A stretch of DNA of 64,000 bases, taken from positions 1-64,000 of the forward strand of contig CAVPAL010000036.1 in NCBI GenBank assembly GCA_963701435.1, read 5' to 3'. The notes beneath the pieces are model-generated. The model had not been told where the DNA came from, did no database searches, and saw only the letters and a list, made by a program, of their open reading frames with translations. The stretch's first letter is position 1; each line of letters begins with the position of its first letter. Both the position numbers and the translations under genes were made by a program. Shown here in pieces: positions 1 through 9,746 of the stretch. Source of the DNA: JAACFF01 sp963701435 (lineage in GTDB: Bacteria > Chloroflexota > Anaerolineae > Promineifilales > Promineifilaceae).

Positions 1-117
1 CCTGTGCATGCGTCTCTATGCGCCTAAGACACAAACACTGGATGGTAGCTGGAATCCGCCGCCGGTGCAGAAAGGTGCAGAAAAAAGAAATTTCAGCTTG
101 ACTTTTGGAGAATGAGA

Positions 118-561
118 ATGAATAAGAAACTGATCTTTATTGGCTTATGTCTGGGAATCTTTATGCTGGCAGCTTGTACTTCAGAGGCCGATCCCTCTTC
201 GTCCGATTCCATTCAGGGCATCGTCTGGCAATGGCAGAGCGTGACTGAGAAGTCAACGAGTACCACAACCAATGTGCCCAACCCAGAAAACTATACGATC
301 ATTTTTAACGATGATGGCACGTTTGAAGGTAAGGCCGACTGCAATGCCATAAGTGGTACCTACTCGCAAGAAAATGGCTTTACGATTGCCGTAGGTCCAT
401 CCACAATGGCCTTCTGTGGCGAGGCCTCTCTGGATCAACAATATGTCATGTTATTGGGTAGTGTGGCTGGCGGTGGTCTGGACGGAACGGGTGGTTTGGC
501 TTTGGAGAGTGCTGGAGGAGAACAACGACTATTGTTCAGCGACGGAGGCAGCGCGCCGTAA
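118..561 (+). CDS. META-domain lipoprotein (HslJ-like)
   Basis: A 147-residue secreted lipoprotein. The N-terminus is a signal peptide with a lipobox ending in LAAC at about residues 18-21, so it should be lipid-anchored outside the membrane. The remainder resembles a META/HslJ domain: an NPENYTIIFNDDGTFEGKAD strand pair and a later MAFCGEASLDQQY segment, typical of these small beta-rich proteins. I chose the ATG at 118 over 112 because the GGAG at 107-110 is seven bases from 118 and only one from 112. The C-terminus is Gly-rich and short compared with usual META domains, so the last strand may be degenerate. No operon partner is visible; the 230 bases downstream hold no gene. Function of the family is poorly defined (heat-shock or antibiotic tolerance links in enterics). 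Confidence 0.75.
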   Translation: MNKKLIFIGLCLGIFMLAACTSEADPSSSDSIQGIVWQWQSVTEKSTSTTTNVPNPENYTIIFNDDGTFEGKADCNAISGTYSQENGFTIAVGPSTMAFCGEASLDQQYVMLLGSVAGGGLDGTGGLALESAGGEQRLLFSDGGSAP

Positions 562-793
562 CCAATTAGAATCCGAATTCAGTTCGGAGACGCTGGAGCA
601 GCCGGTTAAGTTACTATACGCCCAGGTTGAAATGGGATGATAGGCAGGTTGTTAAAACAGTGTCAGCAGAGGCAGTGCGGACATTGTTGCCGTAGAGTGG
701 ATTGGAAACGGCCGTTTGCCACACAACTGGTGATGACTCGTTTCCGATACATAGTAAACTTTTTACTTTACAAATCTGTTTAATAAAGAATAA

Positions 794-1220
794 ACCATTT
801 CAACTCATTTTGAACTAGCCCAGGCGTTAGCTAATGCTGGGTACGTATCCGATGCAGATATTCAGGCAGCAGCCGATATCTTGACGGATGCTTTGATTAT
901 AGAAGCCGCTGAAGAAGTCGAAGCGGAAGCGATGGACGATTACAACAAACAGGAAGATCTGATCGCTAAGGCAGAGAATTGGGCCGCCGAAGATGCCGTT
1001 GCCGGTGACTTTGAATCTCGTCGAAATCGATCTGGACATCATCGAAGACGCAGCAGAGCAGGCGATGGGCGATCGAGATACCGTTATGATTGCTGAGGCC
1101 GTCATTGACGCCGCCTATACAGACGCGGCTGCCGCGCTGCTGGCAGCCGCAATAATTGACGAGGCGAATGCCGAAGCCGTTGCATTGTTATTGGCAGATA
1201 GTTTGGCTGATGACGAATAG
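794..1220 (+). pseudogene. Ala/Asp/Glu-rich protein, frameshifted remnant
   Basis: Two overlapping frames together encode one acidic, alanine-rich helical polypeptide. Frame one is open from 794 and carries ELAQALANAGYVSDAD and a long EAAEEVEAEAMDD stretch. At about 1010-1025 coding character jumps by one base to the frame that ends at 1220 with ALLLADSLADDE. No convincing start codon or ribosome site lies upstream, so the 5' end is missing or mutated. The composition recalls the Asp/Ala-rich tail of the DUF1269 protein that follows at 1346, and the two may be related or have been translated together. I do not recognise a family. A single-base sequencing error would restore one frame of about 140 residues. 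Confidence 0.45.
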
Positions 1221-1345
1221 GATATTGTTTCAGAACGCGATTTTACAATATTTCAAACTATGCTGTAGTTAGTTCTCGGTGAGAAAATACCTATTAATCA
1301 ATCTCACCATTATTTTTATCAACTTTATTCAAGGAGAACAAAACC

Positions 1346-1966
1346 ATGAGTGACAAAAAAGAAAAATCATCAGTATTCAATATTTTGGCCTTCACCTTTG
1401 GTGGTGAAAAAACCGCAGAAGAGACCGTGAAAGCGATCAAAAAGTCCGGGGCGCTGGATGGTCAGGCTATTGTGGCTGAAGCCATTGTGTCTGTCAATGC
1501 AAAAGGCAAAACCCACATCCACGAACCAGGACACGGTACCATGGGCGCTGTACTAGGCGGAGCAGGCGTTGGTTTGTTGAGCCTGATCGGTGGTCCAGTC
1601 GGTTTATTGGCCTGGACAGTTGGTGGCGCTGTTATGGGTGGTGTGGCCGGTAAATATCTGGGTCGCCCCTTCTCTAAAGGCGAGCTAAAAGAGATCGGCG
1701 AAGCCATGGATCCCGACAGCTCTGCCTTTCTGCTTCTGATCGAAGATGTGGCCAGCGAGGCAGCAATTGACAGCCTGAAAGGGTATAACGCCAATGTGAT
1801 TACCTTAACGGTTGGTGATGACCTCTCCGGTCAAATTGCTTCTTACGTGTCTGCCCAAGCCACCGATGATCAAGGTAATGCCGTTGCAGTTGAAGGTGTT
1901 GTCGCAGCAGATGCCGATGGTGATGTCGCTGCGGCTAGTGATGTCGTAGAAGTCTCAGCTGAATAA
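1346..1966 (+). CDS. DUF1269 domain-containing protein
   Basis: A 206-residue protein with a good AAGGAG site ten bases before the ATG. Residues about 60-110 form a very Gly-rich hydrophobic hairpin (VLGGAGVGLLSLIGGPVGLLAW, then GGAVMGGVAGKYLG), as in DUF1269 and glycine-zipper proteins. After it comes LKEIGEAMDPDSSAFLLLIE, which matches the DUF1269 core that ends in a conserved beta strand. The last 35 residues are an unusual Ala/Asp/Val tail (AADADGDVAAASD). Such proteins are thought to be membrane-associated or pore-like, of unknown role. It is monocistronic: a clean terminator follows 30 bases after the stop. Family call is fairly firm; role unknown. Confidence 0.7.
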   Translation: MSDKKEKSSVFNILAFTFGGEKTAEETVKAIKKSGALDGQAIVAEAIVSVNAKGKTHIHEPGHGTMGAVLGGAGVGLLSLIGGPVGLLAWTVGGAVMGGVAGKYLGRPFSKGELKEIGEAMDPDSSAFLLLIEDVASEAAIDSLKGYNANVITLTVGDDLSGQIASYVSAQATDDQGNAVAVEGVVAADADGDVAAASDVVEVSAE

Positions 1967-1996
1967 CAAATAATTAAGCCATTTTTCAAGAAAGAG

Positions 1997-2031
1997 TAGG
2001 TAGGAAAGTAGAATTTCCTACCTATTTTTTT
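1997..2031 (+). terminator. Rho-independent terminator
   Basis: An 11-base perfect stem (TAGGTAGGAAA pairing with TTTCCTACCTA), a six-base loop and a run of seven T residues. It closes the DUF1269 gene. Confidence 0.9.
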
Positions 2032-2089
2032 ATCTCACGTTGAAGGGGGAAAATTGACCCCTAGGTAATCGATATACGGAAATATAAAA

Positions 2090-2583
2090 ATGAATAGTAA
2101 ACCGATACCCATAATCATCAATCCATCCTCGGGTAAACCACAGCCATTTTTACATACCATCAATAAAATCTTCTGCGCCCATCAGCTAAGCTGGGTGGGA
2201 CATCTGATCTATCAATTTGGTGATGCCACCCGTTTTGCCCAGCAATGGGTACTAGGCGTGGATTACGCGCTATTATGGGGCCTATGGGCTGGTTCATGGG
2301 TTACATCCCGTCGATTGGATTTATGATTGCATTGATCCCACCAGTACTCATGGCCTACGCTCAGTATGGTCTGCAAACCGCGTTGATCGTCTTGGTTGGA
2401 TACATATTGATCAACGGCGGGGTGCAGAACTTCATCCAACCCAAGCTCATGGGGCGTAGGTTGAGTATCTTGCCAGTGGTCGTTTTTATCGGTTTGTTTG
2501 TGTGGGGTTATTTGTTGGGCGGGAAAAGTTCAGTTTGTAACTCAGACATATTAAAAGCCCGAGCCATAAAATGCTTCAGTTGA
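2090..2583 (+). pseudogene. Composite remnant: DAG-kinase N-terminus joined to AI-2E transporter C-terminus
   Basis: The first about 50 codons read IIINPSSGKPQPF and then YQFGDATRFAQQW, which is the start of a diacylglycerol-kinase/YegS-type catalytic domain (NPxSGK nucleotide loop, then the GDA segment). Near 2240-2280 that homology stops. In another frame the DNA encodes MGYIPSIGFMIALIPPVLMA and GGVQNFIQPKLMGRRLSILPVVV, the conserved C-terminal region of AI-2E/PerM-type membrane transporters. The two families are unrelated, so this is a deletion join of two former genes. The transporter piece then runs into non-homologous sequence after WGYLLGG. Neither part can be functional. The fragment starts a run of decayed genes reaching about 3610. 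Confidence 0.6.
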
Positions 2584-2637
2584 ATTCTAACTGTTCGTTA
2601 TTCATTTTACCGAGACTCATTTAGATGCTTTGTCACC

Positions 2638-3310
2638 TCAATCATCCAACGAAGCATACTCCTCGCGTAAGGCTTGAGAGCGGCTTGCGTATGGCTGGCC
2701 AGGTGCAGCTTGCTGAGAATGTTACTGACGTGGGAGCGCACCGTGGCTTCGCTAATGAACGGTTGCGCTCTACGGTAACGGCCGCTGCAGTCACCATCTG
2801 CGCTATGCGGTCTGACTGTTCCTGCACCACACGTTCATGCACGCTCAGCAGGTGGCTCAGACTGGCCGCCTGGGAGCGAAATTGGGCCACTTCTTGGGCA
2901 GGTGCAGGTGGGCTGTCGCAGGTGTCGCTGGCGAAAACGACCGTGTCATCAAAAGGCAAAATCGCCATCTTCACATTCAGCGTCAGGGGGCGAAAATAAT
3001 CAGTCATGTCGCGGGTGATGAGCGCCTTGGCGAAGACAATCACCGTAAACAAATTGCCGCTGGGCAGCAACCCAAAAAAGCCCAGCACCGAGCGAATGTC
3101 GTAGGGCAACACAAAATCTGCCTGATCCGGGATGTAATGGTTATCAAGCGCATCCGGCACATGAAAGATATTATACGTTTGCTGCTCAAAGAGGTAATGC
3201 ACCGTGCGGTTGGCGACTTCTTCCATGCTAGCCGCGCCCTCACCCAACTGGCGCAGCGCCGCGCCGCAAATGGTCATATCTTTGAGGGTAAAGGCGCTCA
3301 GGTCATACAT
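2638..3310 (-). pseudogene. LuxR-type regulator with N-terminal sensor, broken by two frameshifts
   Basis: The main frame, read from 3310 downward, encodes a sensor-like domain (LSAFTLKDMTICGAALRQLG, then FVLPYDIRSVLGFFGLLPSG and FTVIVFAKALITRDMTDYF). This resembles GAF-type sensors that report on a cofactor or redox cue. It then passes into a helical linker (SLSHLLSVHERVVQEQSDRI). At about 2765 the coding shifts frame to ISEATVRSHVSNILSKLHLAS, a clear LuxR helix-turn-helix. Near 2660 it shifts again to give ALREEYASLDD and a stop at 2638. So an originally intact sensor-HTH transcription factor has at least two indels. Start and upstream region are not well supported. The exact sensor family is uncertain. 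Confidence 0.55.
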
Positions 3311-3362
3311 GCCCGTAAATCACAAGTTGATTCTCGCGATAAGCCAAATGAAGGCACGGCCG

Positions 3363-3608
3363 TTACGCTGTGGAACATTGGCGGCGCAGAGCCAGAAACT
3401 CAGAGGTCATCAGGCCACCGGCGCTGTCGTCAGAGTGCAGCAACAGCGGCCGGATTTCTTCAGTATCTTCCAGCCTGTCTAACAGGTCGCTGGCCTGGTC
3501 TGGGGTCATGTCGCCGAGCAGGTCAGCTACCTCATCCGGCTCCATCTCGTCAATAATGCGCACCGCTGTCGCCGGAGGAAGCGCAGCAACCAGCTCCGCA
3601 TTGCCACG
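3363..3608 (-). pseudogene. MgtE-type Mg2+ transporter fragment
   Basis: Reading down from 3608 gives NAELVAALPPATAVRIIDEM, then EPDEVADLLGDMTPDQASDL and HSDDSAGGLMTSEFLALR. This is the end of the cytosolic MgtE_N superhelical domain and the junction to the CBS domains (DSAGGLMT is its hallmark). Homology stops there, and nothing of the CBS pair or membrane domain follows. Just upstream on the same strand are short hydrophobic and helical scraps (for example IFFLVLIAAVAM at about 3600-3635) that I could not assign. A truncated relic in the same decayed zone. Confidence 0.6.
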
Positions 3609-3706
3609 GCCGCAATCAGTACCAGGAAGAATATATCACCCATTCGGTACGTCATAAACCAGCTTCAATTCCATACTGAGACGTTCAAACATCGACTGCA
3701 TGGCGC

Positions 3707-4150
3707 TTAATTCCTTACGGTTGCCTTTAAACCAGTGATCAACTGATCAATTTGCTCCGGCGTCAGCTTGGCCTCAGAATGCAGGAGCAGGTATTGCGCT
3801 GGCGGCATGCTGCCGCGTTGCAATACTTCCCACAGTTCTTCCGTTTCACGGGGCTTGCCACCCTGTTTCCACTCCGAAAAATTCACAAACTGTCGCCCTT
3901 CCTCTACATCGTGCTGCACCAGCCAGGATGCTGGGGCCACGCTTGCATACCAGCGGTCCCAGTTTGTTTCGTTGCTGTGGCAGTCGAAGCAGGCCGTTTC
4001 AGCCAGAGCGCGCGTTTCCGGGCTGTCCCAACCGGGTTCACTCTGGATGGGTGGATTGGTGTGGTTACGGCCGTACGGCGCCAACTGAATAAGCAAAAAT
4101 ACAGCAACGAAGACAATGACTCCCCACATAAGAATTTTTTTGATGTTCAT
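3707..4150 (-). CDS. Haem-binding domain protein, membrane-anchored c-type
   Basis: A 147-residue protein with one N-terminal membrane segment (KKILMWGVIVFVAVFLLIQL) and an extracytoplasmic domain. It carries CFDCHSNET near residue 55, a CxxCH haem c site, followed by WYASVAPASWLV and a distal SMPPAQYLLLH segment. This is the haem-binding domain pattern common in Bacteroidetes and Chloroflexi, usually about 150 residues. The start at 4150 is preferred because a GGGAG lies seven bases upstream; an in-frame GTG at 4183 is possible but lacks a site. It stands alone, with a double-hairpin repeat just upstream. Likely an electron-transfer or haem-sensing protein; the partner is unknown. Confidence 0.75.
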   Translation of the reverse strand: MNIKKILMWGVIVFVAVFLLIQLAPYGRNHTNPPIQSEPGWDSPETRALAETACFDCHSNETNWDRWYASVAPASWLVQHDVEEGRQFVNFSEWKQGGKPRETEELWEVLQRGSMPPAQYLLLHSEAKLTPEQIDQLITGLKATVRN

Positions 4151-4198
4151 GTTTTTACTCCCATTTTTATTTCTGGCATTCACACTTGTGCCAGTGTG

Positions 4199-4315
4199 TT
4201 AGGTAAACCGCAGAAACTATTCGGAAATCCAAAAAGGTTTGAACTGCGGTTTCCTTGAGGAATCGGCAACCATTTGAGCATTTTTAATTCTGAAAATTTG
4301 TTGCCGATTACCTAA
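4199..4315 (+). repeat. Double-hairpin dispersed repeat, copy 1
   Basis: A 117-base element bounded by TTAGGT and ACCTAA. It holds two adjacent inverted repeats: AAACCGCAG with CTGCGGTTT, then AATCGGCAAC with GTTGCCGATT, separated by CCTTGAGG. An almost identical copy lies inverted at 21335-21451; divergent copies lie at 23500 and 25931-26161. Confidence 0.85.
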
Positions 4316-4340
4316 CATTTTCAACTTTAGTACAGGTAAT

Positions 4341-7086
4341 TCACAGAAAATTAACGTCAGATTTCTTGCTGCCGAAATAGCGTTCATTTATAGACTGCGC
4401 CATTTGCCGCAATGTTGGGGGTAAATCACGCATGTAACCACGCCAGAAATCGTCTCCGCTTCCAGCTCGCGCCAGCGTCAGCCAGACGGCTGGCAGGCTG
4501 GCGTAACCGGGAAAGACCACATAGCGTGGCTCCCAGGTGGGGTTGAACTTCTCCTTGAATGCGTGCAGCCCCTGAAAATTATAAAATTGGTTGATGTGGT
4601 TGTAGACATAGTGCAGCACCTTCTCGGCGGCGGGGTCGGCCGGCGCTTCGCCTATCCCGGAGAGCGAACTTAATCCCAGGTTAAATGTGTCATACTGCTG
4701 CTCTTTACACCACAGCAGCAGTGAGCTAAAGAGAAACTCCATGGTACCATTTTCTACTTCACGCCGCTGGCGCATCAGGTCGATGCTTACCTCGCTGCGG
4801 GAATATTCTGGAACAATGTTGGCGAAGGCTGTTGCCCGGCCTGTTTCGTCGCGCACCACAATGACAGCGCTACTTCCAATGTAATCATCGTCAAACCAAC
4901 CCAGCGTAAAACGTATCTCTTTGCCATGCATCATTGTCAGCCACTCATCACTGACTTCGCGCAGTTCGTGCAGCAGTTCACGGCTCAGCGGTGGCTGGAC
5001 GATGTCGGCGCGGTAACCGAGGCGGGTGAGTTTGTTGATCGGGGTGCGGAACGGTTTGCCCGCTTTACCTTCCAACGTGAAAGCGTGAAGATCAACGATG
5101 GCTTCGTGACCGGTACGCACTTCTTCAAAGCCGGCTGCCTGGTACAGCGGCACGTAGTCAGGCAAGGTCTGGTAGAAGGCAGGCTGCCACCCCTGCTGGT
5201 GGCAAAATTCACAGAAACCGGTAATGGCCATAGCGGCGTCTTCCTCCGGGCCGATAGGGTCGCCTAAAGCCACGGCCGTTTTCGCTTTCGCCGTATATCC
5301 CACTACCGATCCGCCGGTACTAAACCAATAAGACTTGTCATGGAAGAGCACAATGCGCGCCAGCGAGGAACGGCCGTAACGCTCCACAATCTCTCGCGCT
5401 TGTTCCCGCTCTGCCAGCATGGTCGGACCACGCTGAATAACCGGTCGCAGCAGCGCCGCCAGCGCATATGCCAATGTCACGCCTCCAACCATGTAAATCG
5501 AGGCGGCAAAATATCGGCCAAAACCGGTAATCGGTTGCAAGCCGGGGTCATAAAACTGGGTAAACATCACCACCGTCTGTCGCAGCGCCGCGTTCAGGCT
5601 GAAATTAACGCTGTAGTGGCGATCCAGCAGGAAAAAGCCGATCGTGCCGTAAACCAGAGTAAAGGCCAGCGCCGCAGCCAGCGCGTTCACTCCCTGCCGT
5701 AGTGATGGCGGGTCGGAGCGAGCCTGGAAGTGCGCCCGCTGCCAGAACATATAGAGCGCCAGCAACCCGGCCAGCCCTGCTTCTTCATAATCCAATCCTT
5801 TCAGCAAATGGCTTACCAGCGACACTAGCAGCACCAGCAGGGTTGCTGCCCAGGCAGTTCTTTTGCGCTGAGTCAACCCGTAGGCCAGTACAATCAGAGC
5901 AAAGCCGGCGAGAACGGCCGTGACATGACTGCCCCACGTCACAGCCAGCGGCGAATAGCGCCCCAGAATGGCGGCGCGGTCGGCCAATGCCGGGGTAGAA
6001 GCCGACAACACATTTAAAAGCCCCATCGCTGCTGTGAGAATGGCGATGAAGCGCACCCGTCGCAGCCGCGCCGCACCACGCTGCGACGGAGCAAACATCG
6101 ACAGTTGATGTAGCAGAGCAAACCCTATCAGAAAAGGAATCCAAAAGGTCAGACCACGAAAAGCCAACGTAATGATGGTAGCCGCCGTCGCAGGCAGACC
6201 CAGCGAGATATACACCAGCGGCATCAGGCCTTCGACCACGCCAATACCGTTAGGAGTGGGCGATACTATCCAGAAAAGGATTGTCATCGAATAACCGGCA
6301 ACCACAACACCCGCCGGCGCAGCCACATTGAAGGCACGGAACAGGGCAAAGAGGCTGGCTATATCAAATGCGTGGGATAACAAGGCTACTAAAAGGACGC
6401 GCATTAGTTGGCGCGGCTGGGCAGCCATGGTTAGCGCTGAGGCGGCAAATTCGTCCGTGTGGTGTTCAGCCCAGCCGGCGCGCATCAATGTCGGATTGCG
6501 GAACCAGCCGCCAATGCGGTTGATGCTGTATTGCACGGTTTGCAGCGCACGCAGCAGCCATAACGGCTGCCATAACCCTAATCCCAACAAGGCCGCCATG
6601 CTGCCGACGTAAAGGTACATGATGGCTCCGGTGATCATTTCATAAGAGAGCAGACTATGACGGGTAAACAGAAAGATCAAGGCAGGCGTGAGCAGCAGTA
6701 GATAAGCGCCAAAATCGGCCACCAACACTAACAGCGCGCCAACAGCCACTTTTGTACCGGCTTGGCCACGTTGGTTGGCCTCGTTCACGTAGAGGGCTGC
6801 GCCCGCCGCCCCGCCGGAGGGTGCAGTTGAGTTGACAAAGATGGCCGCAAAGGTTAGGGGCAGCAGTCTGCGCCAGCGGGATGCCACGCCAACGGCCGTA
6901 AACGACATCTGGTAAAGTAAAGCGTAGGCAGCATAGTGGCAAAACTGCAAGGCCGCTGCCAATGCTACCCACTGCCAGCGCCCGCTGCGCAAAGTTTCGG
7001 ACCAGATTCTCAATCTCATCAAAGTGACCTATCACCACCCAACCAAAGGCGACAATCAATATCCAGAGGAGAATGCGTCGTTTCAT
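4341..7086 (-). CDS. mprF: Lysyl-phosphatidylglycerol synthase/flippase, MprF-like (one frameshift)
   Basis: A large membrane protein that would aminoacylate phosphatidylglycerol and flip it, lowering surface negative charge. The N-terminal half has a dozen or more membrane segments (flippase domain; NSTAPSGGAAGAALYVNEAN is a typical loop). The C-terminal third is the DUF2156 transferase domain, with YGRSSLARIVLFHDKSYWFS, FNLGLSSLSGIGE and FYNFQGLHAFKEKFNP. The reading frame ending at 4341 is open from 7022, but its N-terminus is not family-like. The frame starting at ATG 7086 gives MKRRILLWILIVAFGWVVIG and fits. The two join if one C is dropped near 6984 (CAG-C-GGG-CGC gives QGRWQWV). The enzyme is otherwise complete, about 915 residues, so either an indel error or a recent mutation. 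The aminoacyl specificity is not proven. Confidence 0.8.
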
Positions 7087-7667
7087 ATGTTCGTTTAGGT
7101 AGTGTCTGCCAATAGGTTGAACATGACATCTTCATCATCGAGCCGGCCATACTGGTTCCGTACAGCGGGTGTGGCCGCACAACGGGTGTGGCTCCTGTTC
7201 AAATAAGACACCGATATCAGCAAAACAAGCAGACTGATCATGAATGGGAATCAATTGAGAGGCGGCTCAAGGTGGTCATGATCAGAACAAAGGATATTGC
7301 CCAGGCCGACCGGTTTTTCTTGTTGATCAGGCGCTTTTTGCGCCGTGAGGGAGTTGTGTTTTGAGTCATTGCAATCCTATTTTTTCGTAAGTCAACAGGA
7401 TCATACAGCAATTGAATAACGGCCGTAACGGCAAGATGACCGCATTTTACTAAAGCAAAAGTACCACTTTTTCTGTGACGCGCTAAGACAAATGACGTAA
7501 CAAAGAGCGGCCAGCACCCTTAAAAGCGCCTGTATCCAGGTCAAAGAAGGAAATCAGGCATTGCTATCACCACGTTGGGATTGCTGGGCGCTTAACCCTT
7601 TGCACCGGTTGCAGATGACATGAAACATAAATCCGGTTAAGATCGACGTCAAAAATGGAGGTATATC
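7087..7667. other. Intergenic region, no clear gene
   Basis: A 580-base gap between mprF and the P1 peptidase, which are divergent. It should hold both promoters, but I see no convincing -35/-10 pair. One ACGGCCGT palindrome sits at about 7421. The only candidate gene is a short minus-strand frame at 7238-7369. Confidence 0.4.
7238..7369 (-). CDS. Possible 43-residue basic membrane peptide
   Basis: An ATG frame encoding MTQNTTPSRRKKRLINKKNR, then a hydrophobic stretch (SAWAISFVLIMTTLSRL). The layout, a basic N-terminus followed by one membrane helix, resembles the first 45 residues of a larger membrane protein. It may be a relic rather than a small gene. No strong ribosome site is visible. 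Offered with low confidence. Confidence 0.2.
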   Translation of the reverse strand: MTQNTTPSRRKKRLINKKNRSAWAISFVLIMTTLSRLSIDSHS

Positions 7668-8732
7668 ATGACCAGAGCCAGAATTCGCGATATCGGCATT
7701 ACTATTGGACCATATCCCACCGGCCCTCACAACGCCATCACCGACGTGCCCGGCGTCTGGGTGGGACACAAAACCCTGATTTACGACGAACCGCGCATTG
7801 CGCGCACCGGCGTGACGGTTATTGTCCCGCGTGAGGGGCAAATATGGCAGGACAACGCTTTTGCCGCCTTTCACGCTTTCAACGGCTGCGGCGAGATGAC
7901 CGGGATGCAGTGGTTGGCCGAGTCGGGCCTGCTGTGTTATCCCATCGCTCTGACAACGACCCACCACGTTGGTACGGTGCATGAGGCAATGGTCGCCTAT
8001 GGGCAAGAAAAAGGGCTGACTGAGCTTTCTTCGCTGGCGGTGGTAGGCGAGACGTGGGACGGCTGGCTCAATGACCTGGATGCTTTCCACATCAAAAAGG
8101 AACATGTCTACGCCGCGCTGGCCGACGCCAAAGCGGGGCCGGTGGCCGAGGGGAATGTGGGCGGCGGTACGGGCATGATTTGCCATGATTTTAAAGGGGG
8201 TATCGGTACGTCGTCAAGAGTGGTAGAGGTGGGCAACGGCCGTTACACCCTCGGCGTTCTGGTGCAGGCCAATCATGGCTCGCGAGAAGATTTACGCGTA
8301 GATGGAACGCCGGTCGGCCGTCTCATCGGCCCGGATCACACACCCTTACCCTGGGGAGAACCGGCTGCGAGCAGTTCGATTATCATCATCATCGCCACCG
8401 ACGCGCCCTTGCTGCCGGGACAGTGCAAAAGGTTGGCGCAGCGGGCGGCCGTTGGCTTTGCTCGCGTGGGCGGCATTGGTCATAATGGCAGCGGCGATCT
8501 CTTCCTGGCATTTGCCACCGGCAACCACATCCCCGCCGGCGCGCAAGAACCGCTCAATGTACAAATGCTGCCCGGCCACAAAATGAACCCGCTCTTCAGC
8601 GCCCTGGCCGATGCGGTCGAAGAAGCCATCTTGAACGTGCTCACCGCCGCCGAAACGATGACCGGTTACAAAGGTCGCACCGCCTACGCCCTGCCGCTGG
8701 ATGAACTGCAAGGATTGCTCAACTCATTCTAG
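7668..8732 (+). CDS. P1-family peptidase (DmpA-like aminopeptidase)
   Basis: A 354-residue member of the DmpA/P1 N-terminal-nucleophile family, which self-cleaves into two subunits and removes N-terminal amino acids or beta-amino residues from peptides. Hallmarks are NAITDVPGVWVGHKT near the start, ALTTTHHVGTVHEAM, GNVGGGTGMICHDFKGGIGT, and IIIIIATDAPLLPGQ opening the predicted beta chain. The nucleophile should be the serine beginning that chain, about residues 235-237 (PAASSS). Family members usually have Gly just before it; here the residue before is Ala or Ser. A GGAGG lies seven bases before the ATG. Its stop overlaps the end of the convergent transporter gene by nine bases. It fits the peptide-uptake locus beside it. 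Confidence 0.85.
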   Translation: MTRARIRDIGITIGPYPTGPHNAITDVPGVWVGHKTLIYDEPRIARTGVTVIVPREGQIWQDNAFAAFHAFNGCGEMTGMQWLAESGLLCYPIALTTTHHVGTVHEAMVAYGQEKGLTELSSLAVVGETWDGWLNDLDAFHIKKEHVYAALADAKAGPVAEGNVGGGTGMICHDFKGGIGTSSRVVEVGNGRYTLGVLVQANHGSREDLRVDGTPVGRLIGPDHTPLPWGEPAASSSIIIIIATDAPLLPGQCKRLAQRAAVGFARVGGIGHNGSGDLFLAFATGNHIPAGAQEPLNVQMLPGHKMNPLFSALADAVEEAILNVLTAAETMTGYKGRTAYALPLDELQGLLNSF

Positions 8733-9746
8733 TAGATTAATTATTCCGTCACCTACTAACAGGCAGGCTGCTTCATGCCCATCCGCCATAACGACCGTCG
8801 CGGGGTCTGTGGTCTGGCACTGCGGCTGGGCCACCGGGCAGCGCGGATGGAAGCGGCAGCCGCTGGGCAGATCAATGGGATTGGGCGTTTCGCCTTGTAA
8901 AATGATGCGTTCGCGCCGCAATCTGGGGTTAGGCACAGGCATGACTGAGAGCAGCGCTTTGGTGTAGGGGTGCAACGGCCGTTGCAAAACCGCCAGCGTC
9001 TCCCCCTTCTCCACAATCCGTCCCAAATACATCACCGCAATCCTGTCAGCAAAATATGCCACCGTCCCCAAATCGTGCGTGATAAACAGCACCGAAATCC
9101 CGCGTGTCTCACGCAGCGATAATAACAAATTCAATATCTCTGCCCGGATACTCACATCCAACATCGAAACCGGCTCGTCCGCCAGCAGCACCTTTGGCTC
9201 CAAAACCAGCGCCCCGGCAATCACCACTCGCTGCCGCTGCCCGCCCGACAGCTCATGTGGGTAGCGGTGGACAAAATTACTGGCCGGTTTCAAGCCTGCA
9301 TCTTCCAGCGCCTGTTCCACCCGCGCCGTTTGCGCCTGCTTGTTGGCGCTCAAGCGATGCACAACCAGCGGCTCGGCGACAATATCCCCAATTGTCATCG
9401 TCGGATTCAACGATTCATACGGGTCTTGAAAAATCATTTGAATTTGCCGCCGCATTGCCTGCAAAGGCTTGCCGCTTAAATGGGTTACGTCCTCGCCCTC
9501 AAAAAAAATCTGCCCTTCCGTGGACGATTCCAGATTCATCAATGTCAGCGCCAGTGTGGATTTGCCGCAGCCGCTCTCTCCTACCAGCGCCAGCACTTCA
9601 CCATGATGCAAATCGAAAGTGACGTCATCTACCGCATGGACAAATTTATCTTCTTTTCCCCACAGACTGGTCTTTTTAACCGGAAACAGCTTGCGCAGTT
9701 GTTTGACTTGAATGATAGGCGGGTTTTGATTGCTGCTCATGGGCAT
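8724..9746 (-). CDS. oppF: Peptide ABC transporter ATP-binding protein (OppF/DppF type)
   Basis: A 340-residue ATPase. Walker A is GESGCGKST at about residue 57, the signature is LSGGQRQR, Walker B is VLLADEPVSMLD, and the H-loop is FITHDLG. The C-terminal extension has PNPIDLPSGCRFHPRCP, the Cys-rich OppD/DppD/OppF tail. It is the last gene of the oppBCDF series, starting one base after the oppD stop. It powers import of oligopeptides or similar small solutes with the neighbouring permeases. Which solute is carried cannot be read from the sequence. Confidence 0.92.
   Translation of the reverse strand: MPMSSNQNPPIIQVKQLRKLFPVKKTSLWGKEDKFVHAVDDVTFDLHHGEVLALVGESGCGKSTLALTLMNLESSTEGQIFFEGEDVTHLSGKPLQAMRRQIQMIFQDPYESLNPTMTIGDIVAEPLVVHRLSANKQAQTARVEQALEDAGLKPASNFVHRYPHELSGGQRQRVVIAGALVLEPKVLLADEPVSMLDVSIRAEILNLLLSLRETRGISVLFITHDLGTVAYFADRIAVMYLGRIVEKGETLAVLQRPLHPYTKALLSVMPVPNPRLRRERIILQGETPNPIDLPSGCRFHPRCPVAQPQCQTTDPATVVMADGHEAACLLVGDGIINLLE

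Noticed and set aside
3636..3701. A 21-codon minus-strand frame (MQSMFERLSMELKLVYD) after the haem protein
   Set aside because: Too short, no known family, lies in the decayed zone; probably a relic or chance.
7554..8186. A 210-residue minus-strand frame opposite the P1 peptidase
   Set aside because: Shadow of a strongly supported gene; no motifs.
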